Origin: Lanius collurio
Lineage: Eukaryota > Chordata > Aves > Passeriformes > Laniidae
Direction: 5' to 3'
NCBI GenBank assembly: GCA_020086605.1
Contig: JACBWW010000004.1
Span: 46,240,320-46,304,319 of the forward strand
DNA length: 64,000 nucleotides
Part shown: positions 35,801 to 50,800 of the stretch, one piece after another
Numbering within the stretch: the first letter of the stretch is position 1
Layout: every line of letters starts with the position of its first letter
Program-made: the position numbers and the translations under genes
The notes under the pieces: model-generated
The model's input: only the letters and a program-made list of their open reading frames with translations
Told to the model about the DNA's origin: nothing
Database searches by the model: none

Positions 35801-38800
35801 ACTTGTGGAGTCTGTGTCTTTTCGTCAATCCCAGCAGGTCTTTACCAGATTAAAGAATACCCAGGCATTTCCTGGACATAAGCCTTTTATGAATTTCAGG
35901 TTTAGATTTGTACTTTTCCAGTAGATTTTCCCCCAGCCCAAAGGTGCTGCAGCTGGGTTGGATGAGTGAATGTCTGCTGTTTGTAGGTAGGCTTTGGCAG
36001 CAACAGAGGTGTGCTGTGGAAGCAGTATCAAACACTTTGGAGAGTCACCCAAGGCTCTTAGTCTACAGGATGGTGTTCTTTGCCCTGCTGCCATATCTCT
36101 TCCAGGGTCCTTTGGTCCTACTGGGAAAATGGATTACATTTAGGCTATGAGCTGTGGCCTGGTCGGTTGGTTGCAGCTGGGAAGGAAACGTGAGAGGAAT
36201 TTTCTGTCCTTACATCTCCTGGCAATAGTGTGGCCAATAGATGGCTGCTGCAAATCTCTCTCATTTTGCATAGGTGGTTATGCTTTCCTTTATTTATTGC
36301 TCTTTAACCTTATGAAGATACTGGATAAATATATCAGTTTTGGAATGTTCTAACACGTGCGTAGTAAAATCTCTGGGAAGGAAATATCTTAATTGAAAGA
36401 GTTGGAATAGAATATCTTCTCTTTCCTTCAGTAGAGCTCCTGTCTTATAAGTAATTACTGTGTACAGTGTGTGTGGGAAGGTACTAGAAATGTCTGTGCT
36501 AGATATTCTTCTCTATTCTTTGCATTACGTGATTTGAAATAAAAATTGATCTAACGCTCTCTGCCTCCAACAGCTGTAGGATTTGGAATGGATCCTGACT
36601 TACAAATTGATATCATCACAGAGCTGGATCTGGTGAATACAACCCTGGGGGTAACACAAGTGTCAGGACTACACAATGCCAGCAAAGCATTTTTATTCCA
36701 AGGTGAGAGAAACATCTTTAATTTTCTTATCTTGCTTCTGTCTGCATGAGGTCATAAGAGCTTTGATGCTTATCTGATTCCTTGTAATGGTGGTCTTACT
36801 TAACTGTTGCTTTCTTTTATTTTTATTTATTGGAATTAGTTCTTGAAGTACAGATGATATTTTTTTGTGTGTGTGCTGTCAGGTAGTTCCAAGGAATATT
36901 TAGGGAAATATTTCTGGGTAGGTTTTCAATACTCCCCAATATTTATTTCTCATTAAATATGTCCGAGTGGTTCCAAGGGATGGGCTTTGGTTTGTTCTTG
37001 TGTTTTTCTCCTGTGTGATTGTATATATGCAGAGAGACACACAGCTAAAGCTGTGTAACTATCAGAAGGCATTTAATGTGTTGACACTGATTGGTAATGT
37101 AGCAAGTCTTTTATCAACTTTGTGAAAACTGCTGAAGTGGCCAGATAGAACACTTTTCTATTTAACTGTCCAAGCTGAGTATCAAGGACAGGATAAGTCA
37201 CTTTGAATGTTTTTTTTTTTTTTTCCTCCCTTCATTAAGTCTTCTAACATAAAGTTTGTGTAGTGTTTTAAAATGATGTTGGTTTTTTTTTTTTGTATTT
37301 TTACTGAGTGGAATTCTGGATATAGTTTTACAATGTATTTAAGTAAGATCTAGATTAAGGGACAGTGTCCCAAGGAGTGGAAGCAGTGAGTTGCTACAAT
37401 ATACTGATTAGGCAAGAAAGACATTTCTACGACCTGAGATTAACATGTGAATTAAAGCACACTTGGGAACATTTTTATTGTGGAGCCTTCCTATGTTTTT
37501 TCTTTACTGTACTTTACTCAATGTTGAATTGTGCATGTTAGTGTCTCCCTTTTTCGTACCTATCTTCTCTAGCTGTTTTTAGAGGCAAATGATTTTGATC
37601 TCATTTAGCTTCAGTTCTGGATTTACAGTGCAAGCTGAGTTTACTGTAAGTAATAAAGGAAGTGGGTCTGTAATCTTAGTTCATTCTTTATCTGGCCAAG
37701 ACCAGTTTAGGAGTCAGAGCAAAGAGACTTCTGGAGATCACCTCAGGATTTGTTTCCTGTCTTTTATGATACAAGTAGCTTAATTTTCACTGATTCCCAA
37801 ATTAGTGTCCATAAGAACAGCATTGACTCCTTTTATTTAAAGATATCAACTGTTTTTCCTTTGATAACCTGACTCCAGGTTTGTGTATTATGTACAAACA
37901 ATATTAAAGTATAGTCATTCCTCTAAGAGCTGCAGTGGCCTAAATGTTAATAATTCCAATTGTTATTCCATGCAGTTAATTGCAACAATGATGATGAGCT
38001 GTTGTGGTGAGTTTTCACAGACTGGTGGTCAGAGCTGTAGGGAAGAAGTCCAAGATGTGTTTGTCAGGACTTGGATTGAGACCATTGATACTGAAAGTGG
38101 CTTTGAAAGGTTAGTGGTGAAGATGTTTTGGATATTCTGTTCTTTTCTCCTTGGAGTTGCCCACCTGTAGTTTAGGAATTTAGGACTGGTGTAAAAAAGG
38201 TGGATCTTACAAAATTCATATGAACAGATAAACTGAAAGGTAAATGTTCATGGGAACCAATAAACAAACATCCACTCTGCTAAATGAATAAACATTGTGA
38301 AGACTGTAGTTAGGTAAATAAAGCTTTTTTAAATTTCCAGAACAGAAATTCTTATTGCTAATGCACACAGGAGTAGCACTGTGCTTGAGTATCACCTCTA
38401 GTGTAAAACTTCCTGGAAGGTGGCTCAAGAAAATGGCTCTCTTCAGTAAAGCTCATCAGCCCTTGGGTCGTAAGAAGACTGAAGGCCTTTGCTGTCAGCT
38501 GGGATGGAAGTCTGAGGCTGCCCTGTTGTCTTCTTCCCTTCTTGTTCCTATCTGTTATTTGTTAAATGCCATTCATGTGTTGGCAGCTGTATGGATTTCC
38601 TTTCTAAGTCACAGAGGTGACTTACTGTACAACTACAGTCTGCCTGTGTGCCAGATCCTTTGGCTGGAACCAGGAGATACTCAGTTTTGATTTTTATCTT
38701 GCCATACAATAAAACCATTCTAGAACTCAATGTATGGACGATTGCTGTTTTTAAGTTAGAAGTAATACTTTCTCCCTCTACAATAAAAACCCCTTGTCCA

Positions 38801-41800
38801 ATGGGACACTCCCAGAGGAGAGAAGAGTCTGGAAGTTAGTGCTTAGTTTCAGAATGACTGTATCCTCTTGGACCAGCTATTCCTGCCTGGAGGATGTCTT
38901 CCCAGCACAGCACAGCTCTGCTTTGTCCTTACTACGTTTGAGCAGCTCATCAGTGCTGTGCTGTGCCCCACTGCTGCAGGGTGGCCTTGGAGCCTCTGGG
39001 CAGGGCTGGACCTGCTTCACCTGGCAGCAGGATTGCTGCACATGGCACATCATAAAGCCTCTTCCCTAGCGGGGTTTCACTCCTGAGGATTCCCTAGTTT
39101 AGGAAATAGAAAGAGTTGGTATGTTCTTTGGCATGTAGTTTTTACAGTGATAGTTCTGTCTGCTGCCTTTGACAGCAAAGTATCAGGGCTCTGAGCTTAC
39201 ATAAAAGTTCCCTGTGGAATATTTTCTGTCTTGTGAGATGAATTTTCTAGAATGGCTATACTGGAGCTGTTAAAACTGAGAGTGTACTTTTGTGTGTCCC
39301 TGCAAGTTTACATCTTTGAGGTAGAGAAATGGTAATTTTTCCCCAACCTGGACAGTTATGTGTCCAGAGTAAGTGAAAATATGGAATATTCTCCTAAGTG
39401 AGATTCTTTTTCTGTGAATTAAACTATTTGAAAGAGAAAGCTCTATAAGTTTTGAGCATTCTTTCAGTTGCCTTTAGGGGCAAAAAGAAGAAATGAAAAA
39501 GGGGGATGATATGAAGATATGCACAAAAGAAAGGGTAACTTATTTTTAATTAGGGTTTTGATCAGTGATAGCTCTTACAGTAAGCGACATGCTGTTTGTT
39601 ACAGAGTTTCTGGGGAGTGATACCATGATTTAATTTATCCTAGAGAAAATGTAGAAAGACTCTTTTCCCTTGGGAGTTTATGATTTCAGTCTGAGACCAT
39701 CCCTGTGAAGCTGGTGGAGTATTCTGAGTTTTTAGTAATGTTGATACTAACAGCCAAACCTCAGATTTCTGTGTGAAGCAGCTTTATAGGCAAATAAACA
39801 AATTCAGCTCTGCTGCAAATTGTGTGACAACATGGTAGAACCAAAGTGGCAATTGAGAGATGTGGCTTGCCTTTGGGCAAGCAAATCTGTTCCTAATTCA
39901 GAAAAGCATAGAAACCTATAATTAATTGTAGTCATCTGAGTGGTCCTGCTGGGCATGGACTTCGATTGTTAGAATATTTCAGCTGGATTTTTGATTGATC
40001 AGTTCCATTATTTGTATGCTTCAGTTCCATTCTCAGTGAAATGGAGATGAAGAAATTAAAAAAAAAAGCAGTGTAAGTGCTGACAGTGTGAATTAGAGGA
40101 AATGTAGATGTATAACTCATAATTGCAATTCTACAGACAGTCTGATTCTTAAGATCCCCAACATTGTGGTGTCTTAATTATGTATGTTTTAATTTATACA
40201 CACAAGAGTGGGGAAAAAAGTCTTTGTGGGCAGATGAGTTGCTCTAGCATGAAGGGACAAAGGAGGGCAAGTGGAGATGCTTGACCAGAGTGCCCTTGGG
40301 GAATGGGGCACCCAAGATCCTGATGTTTGACCCACATCTCCAGCCATGAGGCCAGTGAATTCAAGGAAATGGTTCTGGGGGTGAGTGGAAAATCTGCCTC
40401 AAAGAAATATATTGAAATTATGACTCTTTCACCTAATGCCTTACAATAACATCTTACAAACAGTGAATGTAAGACATCTATAAATTATCTTACAGACATG
40501 ACAAATGTACAGGATCAGAACAGGATTATACTGTAAATTGTAGTACATTAAGAAACCCTGAGCTATGACTCCTTTGATGGGGGTCAGTCCTGTTCTCTGT
40601 TTCAGATAGCAGAGAAGTAGAGCTTGTCCTGACTCTGACTTACAAGTCTCTCGAGTTCAGTGGCAGAGGAAAGCTCTGATGATAAATAAGGCAGGAGGGT
40701 GTTAACTGGTCATCTTGTTTCTAGATAGACTGAGACCAATTTTTAGCCTAGTTGTTAAAATTGTGTGATTAACCCATCTAACTTTTGTTCCATGTTCAGT
40801 TCCTGTTGTGGAAGTAAAACTTTATTCCTTTTGCAACCTGTGAGCTCTGCCTATTTCTTTTCAAGTCTTCCTGCAACATCTCTTTTGAGCTAACTGAGAC
40901 TTAAAGCCTTTACTTAAAAAGCAGTTTCCCCCTGCCCCCAGAAGTTGATTAAGGCTTTGCTGTTTCCTTTCCTGGCAATCTGGCAGTGTTTTTCAACTTC
41001 GCCTTAAGTTAGGAATGGTCTTTTTACTATGTATATTATGTTTAGCACTCAGCAAAAGGAGCCACCAAGTACTGTTCAAAGTCTAGAGATACACAGTGCT
41101 TTGTTCTTGACCATTTCTTGACTTGTATTAAACCACACTGGATTTGTAAGAGAAACACCTGGCCTGGAGCTCCTGCAGCACAGAGTTCAGTCATGCTCCT
41201 TATTTCCACTTTGTACTAGAGACTGCTGAGTTCTTTTCTGTATAGTCATGGCTCCAGCAGGAAAGGTGAAAGAATAACAAGTATCTTAAAGCACAGAGAA
41301 AGGCAATGTTTTTGTGAGAAAAAGAGTGAAACTTGCTGAGTTCCTGAAACAAAAGGACTGTCCTGCTTCAGGCCAAAAGAGAGATCAAAGCTGCACTTCT
41401 TAAGCAGGTAGAGGTGCCTCCCAGAAGACTCTCTTGAGCTTCCAGATGAAGTGCAGTCCTCTCTGTTGGTGTTTTCCTTCAGTGTTTTATGAATCCTGAC
41501 TTTTTTTAGACTAATTCCTCATTTAGAGAGCAGAAGTGTTTCCAGATCCCATTCCAGGAATCTCAGTCCAAGAAGTCAAGTTTTGCAGTGCCAAACTGAA
41601 AGAGGTTTGAATGCTGGCCAGCTTTGCCATGTTTTGGTGGATAAGAGCAACTGCCTAAGTTGATCTTGTCATCAGGACTGGGCACATACCATTTTTTTAA
41701 GGAGTGCTAGCTCTGCTTCTGGTAGGATAGTCTTCAGCATACCCTTGTGCCCTAGCAATGTGCTTGGGGCAGCAGCTCAGCACTGAGCTGTGCTCACTGA

Positions 41801-44800
41801 ATTCCAAGCCCAGGTGAAGGCTGCTGCCTTTGTCCATCTGTGCTGAACTTCCCACCCTCAGTGTGAGTGGCCTGGGTATTATGGCCAAGGTTTTAATACA
41901 CTTCAAATGTTAAACTCTGTTATGCCAGCATAATGTGCAAGGTGTGGGAGCTGTGGAGCTCAGAAAATAGCCAGGGACTGGATAAGAGGGACCAGATAAC
42001 ACCTGAGGGAGGAACCATGTCATTGCTCTTCCTGGGGCAGGTGGTGGGAGGTCTGCAGTGAGCAGGAGAGATAAACTTTTAGTTTTGGAATTCAGGCATC
42101 AGTCCCTCTTTATGTGAGATAATGAGACAAGAGTCATTGCTTTCTGTGGGATGTCTCTGGCTACGTTTATAGGAAATATTAAGTATCAGCAGTATTGTTT
42201 TTACAGAGCAGAAATCTTACAGTAGCAGAAAAATTAGGAAGGCACAACATGGGTGGCTGGAAATCTTAGTTATGCTTTCAGCTGTCACAGGAGAGAGTAG
42301 CTCTAGTACCTTCACCATGATGGTGTGTCTGAATATCCCGTCTAGTGGGAATGCCAGGCCTTTTGGGGTAGAGTCTCTGGGCACGCCTGAGGCTGCTGGC
42401 AGCTCCTCCTTCACATGCTCTGGGACAGTTGGCAAAGCAGCTGATGACCCTTGCACTGTTGGAAAAGAATGTCTGTTTATTGTTTTTATTTATTTTTAAC
42501 CGTGTATTGCTCACTGTCACTTGGACTTGTAGCTGTGTGCCTGCGCAGCTGCTGCCCTCCAGCTGGACAAGAATTTTTTTTTTCCCCTTTAAAACCACAC
42601 CACATAGGTTTATCTTTGTGGAAACTCTGCAAGCTCCTTGACCTTGTGAGCTTTTATTTTATTTTTTAAATGTCAGAGTGAGGTATTTTGCCATTGCTAT
42701 GTCATGCTATGTAGGTCTACTCTGGTTCCTACAGGGGTGGGTAAATTTGGGGTTTTACCCCATGTTGCCTGTGGGATACCTGTCCTGGGGTCCTGGGAGT
42801 TCATGAGGGAGAAGCAGCTGCCATCAGATAAAAAGCTTTTGTATGTGTCAGTAAAAACCCCTTGACACCTGAGGTGTGGATCAGCCTCTTGCCCCCATCA
42901 TGCAGTAACATTCCTTGGTGCTTAATTTTGGCTGTTTCTCCTGTCTTTCCATTGAGGTGTCCCTTCTGAGAATCCCCCTCTCACCTGGGCAGGGCAGAAT
43001 TGGTACTCAAAGCTGATCTGCTTTCAGGGCTGGCTGGCTCTGAAGGCAACCATGGGCACCTACCTCTCTTGCCAGCATGTGTCTGTCCCTATCGATGGAG
43101 GCTTGTGGGGTTGTGAGAAATAGGGCCCAGCCCATCGCTTGGAGAGTGGGATCCTCACTGGTGCTCTACACCCATCCCTTGAGATGTTCCCTTGTTTTTC
43201 CAAGCTCCAGCCTAGTCCTTAGGAGCCATGGCAGCTGCTTACCATCCCAGGGTGTTGACAAAGGTGTTAGCCCTTTGTCAGTGCTGCTCTGTGAAGCACT
43301 GCTAAAATGAGAATTTAAATAGGATGCCAACAGCTGGGCTGACTGCACTCAGCATGATGGAGGAAACTGTGACTTATCTGATGGAGATGGTTTCTAGGCT
43401 TGTGTCCGTCAGCAGGCCTTGATCTTTACTTGGGGTCTTGAGTGTGTGTTCTGCTTTCACCCCTTCCCTCTGTAGAAGCTGGAATGAGAGGGGCTTGAAG
43501 CTGGAATGAGAGGGGCTTAAAGCTGGAAGTCTGGGGACAAGGGCTGAGTATGTAAGTGACAATGGTATGGTTGGGATGAACAGGCTCCCCTGAGAGCCTG
43601 GAGTGACACAGGCTGGTGCTGGGCACAGGGGTGGAAGCAGCTGGATGAGGTGAACTCTGACAGGCAGGGCAAGGAAATGGCCTCAGATGGGCATGGGGAG
43701 GGGAGAGGTGAGAAAGAGCTGTATGGAGGAGCTGCAGGCCAAGAAGGAAGCAGGTGATGGCCAGGCAGGAAAATTGTGATGACGATACAAGGACTTGAGG
43801 AAGAAGGGAGAGAGGTGCAGGCATCAGGAGCGTGGTAAGAGGAGCTGTGCACAGCAGCTGGGAGAAGCAGCCTGGAGAGAGAGGCATGGGGCTGTGGCCT
43901 GGGTGGGAAACACAAAGACTGCAGCCTTGGGCCGGGGGAGGAGAGTTGGGGAAAGGTTTGCTTACTGTACAGGCAGCATTAGGGCAGCATAATCGGGAAA
44001 AGCGCAGAAAGTTTGGATTTGATGTTGCTGTAAAGCATCTGTGATATTTGACAAGTGTGCTGATATTTAACAAGTGTTTTTGGAGGATGCAACTTGGATA
44101 ATGTGGAGGTTTGTGGTAGTGAATTAGAATCTTACTTTTGCTGTTTTGCTCACCTGTAAAATTGAGGTGCTAATGCCCTTTCGTCTAACAACAGTGGTAT
44201 GCAGAATTCATTAATATTTGTAGAAGGCTCAAATACTGTGCTGGAATAATTAGCTTGGTCATGGTGTGTTCTGTCTTCAGAGGAGGATTTGAATATGGTA
44301 TATTTACTGTTCAAGGTGAGCTTTGAACAATAAAAATAAAGCAAAACTTAGGATCCATGTTTGTTAAATAGTTTTTACTCTTTGTTCTTTCCTTTGTACA
44401 CTGACTGTGAGACAGGAGCCCCCTGGAAAAAGGTGTGTGATCCTGTAATTAAGAAAGGTTTTGGAATATTCATCCTCAGAGGGTTGAGCAAGGTTTGCTT
44501 GTGATACTTTAATTCAAACATCTGCCTAACTTTATAAATTATATATATATTTTAATATAGCTAATATTTAAATGTGTTTTGTATACACAAAACACATATG
44601 CAGTTTTTTTCTTTCAGTGAAGCCATTAGTCTGAGTTTTTACCTTTGCAGAAGCCATTTTCAGAACAGACAAATGATCTGGATTTGAATACAATGAGCTA
44701 GGAGGGGTTGAGTGAGATGAATCATCTTCAGTGGAGAAAATTAAAGATCACCTGAGACATAATTATTAAACAATGCTTTCAGGCTTTGAAGATACATAAA

Positions 44801-47800
44801 CTACTGTTACCTTTGTCAGTTCCCAGAAACAGTTTTTAAAATACTCTTATATACCCATCCTGTCTTGACTGTTTCTTGTTTAATGTTGGAATTGTTAGAA
44901 ACTTGTCTAGGTGTAAAATTTATCCAGCATATTGATATGAAGGTATAACTTGCAAATCATTTCAGAGTTTCTAATTCCATATTCTCTTGTTTAAAACACC
45001 TCTGCTTCCGAGTAAGTGTAGACTGAAATAGAAACCTAGTCACATTAAACAACAGTGACCAGTTTCTACTTTTCCTTTTTCCCCCCCCTGTCCTGAATGC
45101 TGTCATGCTGCCTTCTGTTACTTGACATTTTTTTGATTTCCCATCATGTCTGTAATGATTAGGAGAGAATTCTGAGCACACATTGCCTCTGTCCTTGTCA
45201 ATTTTTGCTTTCCTGGGAGACAATAATTGTGCTACTTGTCTGTCTTCATTTGCCACGATAGTGAGTACAGAGAGGAAGTAGGATAAGCACTTTAGTACTT
45301 CTGTAGTGTGCAAAACACCTTGAATGCTTCTGGCAACCTGTTGACAAAGTCCTGCCATGAAGACAAGCAGAAAGGAAACAAAAGTTCTTTGCTCATTAAT
45401 GGGCTGAGAGGGGGACGCAGAAATTGGTTTCTGATACTTGCCAGCAAGGGTGTTCCATGCCATGTGAGCTTCAAGGTCCTTATGATGAAAGTAACTCAGA
45501 TAAAAGTAAGAATAACAGTTTGAGTTTCTTGTATCTTCATCAGAATAGGAATACAATAAAAATTCTTTTTCATGCAACAGTTTTGGCAAGTGGATACTCT
45601 AAGTCATATAATACTGTAATTAGAGCCTTGTTTAGTAAACAAGTATTGAAGTGGAGTAAGAATATTCTATAGCATCTAGCCAGATGAGCCCATGTGCTCG
45701 TGAGAGCTGTCGGAAGCTGGGGTGGAGCAGAGTTGGCACCTGAGTTGTGCTGCCTTGGGGCAAGTCCCTGAGTGGTCCTGGGTCAAGAGTTCTTCCCAAG
45801 CCCCTGCACCTCATATTGCAGCTCTGGGCTGCTGGACAGATGCTGGGTTAAAAGAGGGCAGAACTGGAGCATTAGTAGGAACTGTTGAGCTAAAACTGCT
45901 TGAAATGCAGAGGATGGGAAAAGCAATGCTCAAGAATTGGGTTCTTGCTATAGGCAGTGAAATAAAGTGGCCCATTATGGTGTTTTTTGACCCCAAGGGT
46001 GAAATCTTTAATTTTAAACCAATTTTAGTAGAAACTTGTTAATAACTGAGAAAAATATTTACACTCGACCAACTTGATTAAATTACTTCTAAACACAGTT
46101 ACATCTTTTGCCTGAAAGGAAGTGGTGCTACTTGAAATTACTTTCACATGAGTTTTTTTTTTTAAGATTTTGTACCTTAAAGAAGTACACAGAGGCAGAT
46201 ACAAGCAGACCTAATGAAGGAGCCAGGCATGGACCATTTCCTGTGGTGAAAAATCCTCCTGTCTTGAACAATCTATCAAGAATAAAGATTAGATGCTACC
46301 TGAGACCTCAACCTACTTCTTCTATGCCAAATTCTAGAATAATCCAGCCACCTGTCGTGGGGGTGTATAAATGACACAGAAGTGGAAAATTTTTTCTGTT
46401 GTTTTTTTCATTTTCACCACATAAATAGCATGAAGCATTCATGTCATACTGTGCTGGTTTTATAGCATTATATCATGTGATTGCCTTGCTTTTTTGTGGC
46501 CTATTCAATGATACAAAGTGCAGAATATTAGGTTTTTATTTTTTCTATTAGAATGGGCAAAAATTGGTTTTGGCACCTGATGCCACTCTAACATGGGAGG
46601 AAATCCTTAGTTATAGGCTGTGTATCTGCTAAAATAGCAAAGTTGGACCTGTAATTTTAAAACAGTGATCTGTGAATCACTGTTTTAGAGCAGTAAGTAC
46701 TGTAACTCAGAACTGATTTTGCTTCCTGAAAGCCTCTTGTTGCAGCTTTTCTGTTCCCCATCCTCCCTCCTTTGTGGCGGTATTTCTTATGTTATGGCAG
46801 AGTTTGCTCTGGGTCCCCTGTGCTGTAAATAGGAAAAATAGTATAGGATCACTACAGCTGCAGGGACTATTTTAGTCTGTCTTCCCTTGCACATACAGGT
46901 GACTCCTCCCTCTGCCCTCTGAAGATGTGAGGTTTCCATTTGGCATCAGTGGGAACAGACACTTCCAAAGGAGATAAGTCTGTGTTGTAAAGCTTAGTTG
47001 TCTGTTGTGTTGCCCCTTTATTTTATTTTTTAATTTTCATTTTAAAAAAAGTTTTTTGTAAACTGGAACATAGCAAGGAGCTTCTAAGAATGAAACACAT
47101 ATAAAACTGGATCTTGGGGTTTAAATACTTGTTGCTTCTATGATGGACTGTCTACAGATGGCATTCATATCTGCCTCTGTTTCTCTCTTTCTACTTCAGC
47201 TCATTGAGAATAATAATTTTGAAATTTTATAGCCTCTTCCTGGGGACTGGGGAAAATAATAAAGCCAAGATGTGTGGGAGGAGAGTGGGGTTTGTGTGTG
47301 TATATGTCATGATTTTTCTTGGTCTATGGAGGTCTCTACAGATGCTCATCGTGCTGTTTAGAAAGTGAAGCAGCACAGCCTTGAAACATGATGTTTGTAG
47401 AATAATTTGGTAAATGCTGATGATTTGGAAACCTCATGTATTGCTCTTACCCAGGCCTTCCTTTTAAGGAAATGTGCTGACAAGCTGTGGTAGGAGGACT
47501 CTGCAGTTTTAGGTACAGCAATCTTGTTTGGGAAATGGTGGAAGTAATTGAGGTTTCCTTCATTGTAACTAATTATGGAGCCAGAAAAAAAAAGTTTCTC
47601 TTTTATAATAGCCTTGCTCCCATATTTAACTCATGTCCTCTGCTTTAGCTTTTTATTCTCTGATACTGATATTGCTTTTAATGTTTTTTGATGTCTTGTG
47701 AGGACCAGCTTTCAGACAGGATATTCTGCTCATCTTGCTTTGTGCTATCCTAATCACTTTGAAATGTAGTCATTAAAAAAAAGAGTAAATATTATTACTG

Positions 47801-50800
47801 ATGCTACTGCTAATGGCAAGAAACACAGGAAAGAGGGGGACACGTGGCAGTTCTATTTAAATAAAAGCTTATTTTCAGAAACAAAGGCTTATGGAGAAAA
47901 AGGGAGCTTTTAGTACCCCAATCACGTTTCCTGTTACGGATGAACCCACAGCAATGGATGCTATCAAAGTTGTCATATTTTATTCATGAGTTGTGGTATG
48001 CTTGGGTGAAATAAGAAAAGCAATGCTCCAAATCATAATTATGGTGTAAAAAGATAAAACAGTTATTATTGTGACTTTTTGAAAGAAATTATTAAATCTC
48101 TCAAATCATATAAAACTCATGGAGAATGACTAAGTGTGTTAGCTATTTATGGGTCTTTGTTGTGGGTGTTGTGAAACACTTCACCAGTACCGTTTATACT
48201 TTTTCTGGGAGAAAAATATAAATGTGTGCCTATATATGTTCCAAGAAACAAAGACATCTAGAATATTGAATATAAACATAAAGAGGCTGACAGCAGAAAT
48301 TATACTTCAGTAGAGAAGGGCTCTGACAAATGTATTATGCTTCATGCTATTATCATGCAGTTAATAAATAAAACAGACACCCAGGATTTAATTTGCTTTA
48401 GCAATAACATGAAGGGATTTTTTTCCTCAGGGAAAGAAAACAGAAGGAGAATTAGTTCGTGAAACACGTGTTGTTTAATGCTTGTATAAATCATATATAG
48501 AGTATAAAAAAAAATCCAAAACCGTAACGTTTTAGTAATACATGACCTGTGTTTTAAAAGTAATTAAAAAACTACTTAGACTGTCAAGTCTTTGGGAGTT
48601 TTTGAATCAAGAGAGTACTTCAGCATATGCTTGCTTCAAACTCTAGGATAATTTCATTGTCTTTAGTTGGATTATTCATATGATAAAAACGACTGGAAAT
48701 TAAAACCTGTGTGTAGGTGTACCCAGATCTGTTAGCTGCATTAGGCATAGTAACCTCTCTCCACAGTGAGGAAAACAAGTCAGATTTCTGCTTAGCTTAA
48801 ACGTCGCTTTTAATGAACTGTTTCAAGTAGTATTTTGGTTTACACATTTAAGAATGCAGGTTGTAATTTCTTTGTGGCCTCATTGAAGTTAGACTGGGAT
48901 TTTCAATGAAATCAGAGTAATTTAGGCATTCAGCTTCTCTCCTCCAGTGGAATCTGGTACTTAAATTTTTTTTGAAATGTGTTACTTGTTGGCTGTATCT
49001 CTATTAGTGGTAAACTTAGGAATCATAAAGTGCTTCAGAAGTACTTGTGATTATTTTTTTAAAATATTGTTGCCATAAATTATGAGCAGTATTTATTATT
49101 ACCTAGAAGAGTGCTAAATGAGAAATCAGAATGATTACATATTGCTTACAAATATAAATGGATCAATCTCTCTGCATGTTCAATTAAGCTTATATTTTAT
49201 TTCTGGATTGCCAGCACACTTGGAGTTATAGTGGAAGGAAGTAAGACTAAACCTACAATTAGTACTTATTTGCAAACTTGCCTTCTGTGTCTGATTTTTA
49301 GTTCTAGGGGCTCCTCACCTTCTGGTACCATCTTAAGTTTCCTGCAAACAAATGCAGAACATGTTTTCCAAGTTTTGGTATATATTAATGTTTTTAAAAG
49401 CAATCTGTAATGTTTTTGTGTGACTTCAAGCATACTTGAAAATGCTTTGTGGAAGGTGAGGAAAAAAGTTGTTTAGCTTGCTTTTGCATGAAGCCATATT
49501 TTTGAGTGGCTTGTTATTTGTGTGTGACATTAGTATTTAATATACTCTTGAAATAGATCCCTGAAGTGGCCAGTACTCCTCCTGCAAACTGGACAGCACA
49601 CTGGGAATGATTCTTGGCAGTTACTCCATTTTCCTGGTGTTGCCACTGGCTCTGTTCACAGTGTTGCTGGTGTAAGTCCCTGTTCTTTCTGTTAAAATGT
49701 TTTTATTTTCCAAATTTGCAAAGAGCAACCTTTATAGGCACAATAACGTGATACATTATCTAATGTAGGTAAGCAGCAGAAAAGGTGATACAATCAGTGA
49801 CTCCTGAACTAATTAACTAACAACACGTGTAATTTGATTAACTCACATGATTTAGGAGCAGATTATGTGCTTTTAGTGATAGTGAACTTCCGGAGCATTT
49901 CAATGCAGAATTTAATTTAAGGGATCAACCATTTGTAAACAGTCTTGATTTCAGCATGAATCCCGTGAGGAAACAACAGGGCCTACTTGAGAAGACGAGC
50001 TCAGCAGCAGCTTAAAATGCTTGAAGTAAGTTCAAGGAGCTGCCTTGAGTAACAGGTGATATGTAGCCTCAGCAAGGTGATGTCTGTTGTTGACAGCAGG
50101 AAACCTGCCCCAAAGCCCCTTGGCTGACTGCAGGTTTCTGATTTTGGTCCATAGCAGCCAGTTGGTTTGATGACAATGTCAGTCACTCGGCTGCTGCTTC
50201 TCCTCGTGCTTCTGGAGAGGTGACTCCAGTGCTTTCCTTGGTCATTCTTCCCATGTGGGTGGAAAAGACAAGGAAAAGCCCTGGGAAGGGGCAGGAAACC
50301 AATATGAATTTTTGCGATACAGGCTTTGCTACAGCTTTCTGCCACTGTGGTTTCTCTGCCACTTAAGGCACCTTTGGCTGCCTGGGGCTGGAGAAGCAGA
50401 GGTGGTGGCTGCCTTCACTGTTGGCAGGTGTTCACTTCCAGGTCTTGGGCAGTATCTGCTGCTCTGTTTGTTCCAGGGTACTCAATTGCCATGGTACAGT
50501 TTGAAACACTGATAAAGCAAACAGAGGACTTAAGACTCTCTGACAACTACTAATTAGCATGAGTGTGGTCACTCTAGCTGGTGATCTAGTCCAGGCAATT
50601 TTCAAGAAGTGAAGAGTCTGACACTAAGCCACTAAATCAGCTAAATTAGTGGTTGAGGAGAAACTGTGATTTGTTAAGTATTCTCTGATTTCTTCAGTGA
50701 CTCAAAATTCTCCTGCCCCTGGCATATGGAGTTCTAGGATTGGGTTTGCAATGGCTTCCTGAAAGGATTTTTATTTATATGTATATGTAGTTTTAAATGC

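Larger units (their letters stand above)
33206..36573 (+). other. NELL1: NELL1 intron 1
   Basis: Non-coding as far as I can see. It holds a candidate ancient repeat with imperfect inverted ends (33816-33975) and an 11-bp perfect inverted repeat (35507-35536). The open frame at 33314-33580 has no family resemblance. Confidence 0.6.

Noticed and set aside
43426..44073. 215- and 132-codon - strand open frames rich in Ser, Pro and Leu
   Set aside because: Overlapping frames in a purine-rich (on +) tract with a tandem repeat; composition explains the lack of stops.
49571..49675. Exon-like segment ending in a gtgtaagt donor in NELL1 intron 2
   Set aside because: No continuous homologous peptide; the NELL1 exon 2 to exon 3 junction is already in phase without it.
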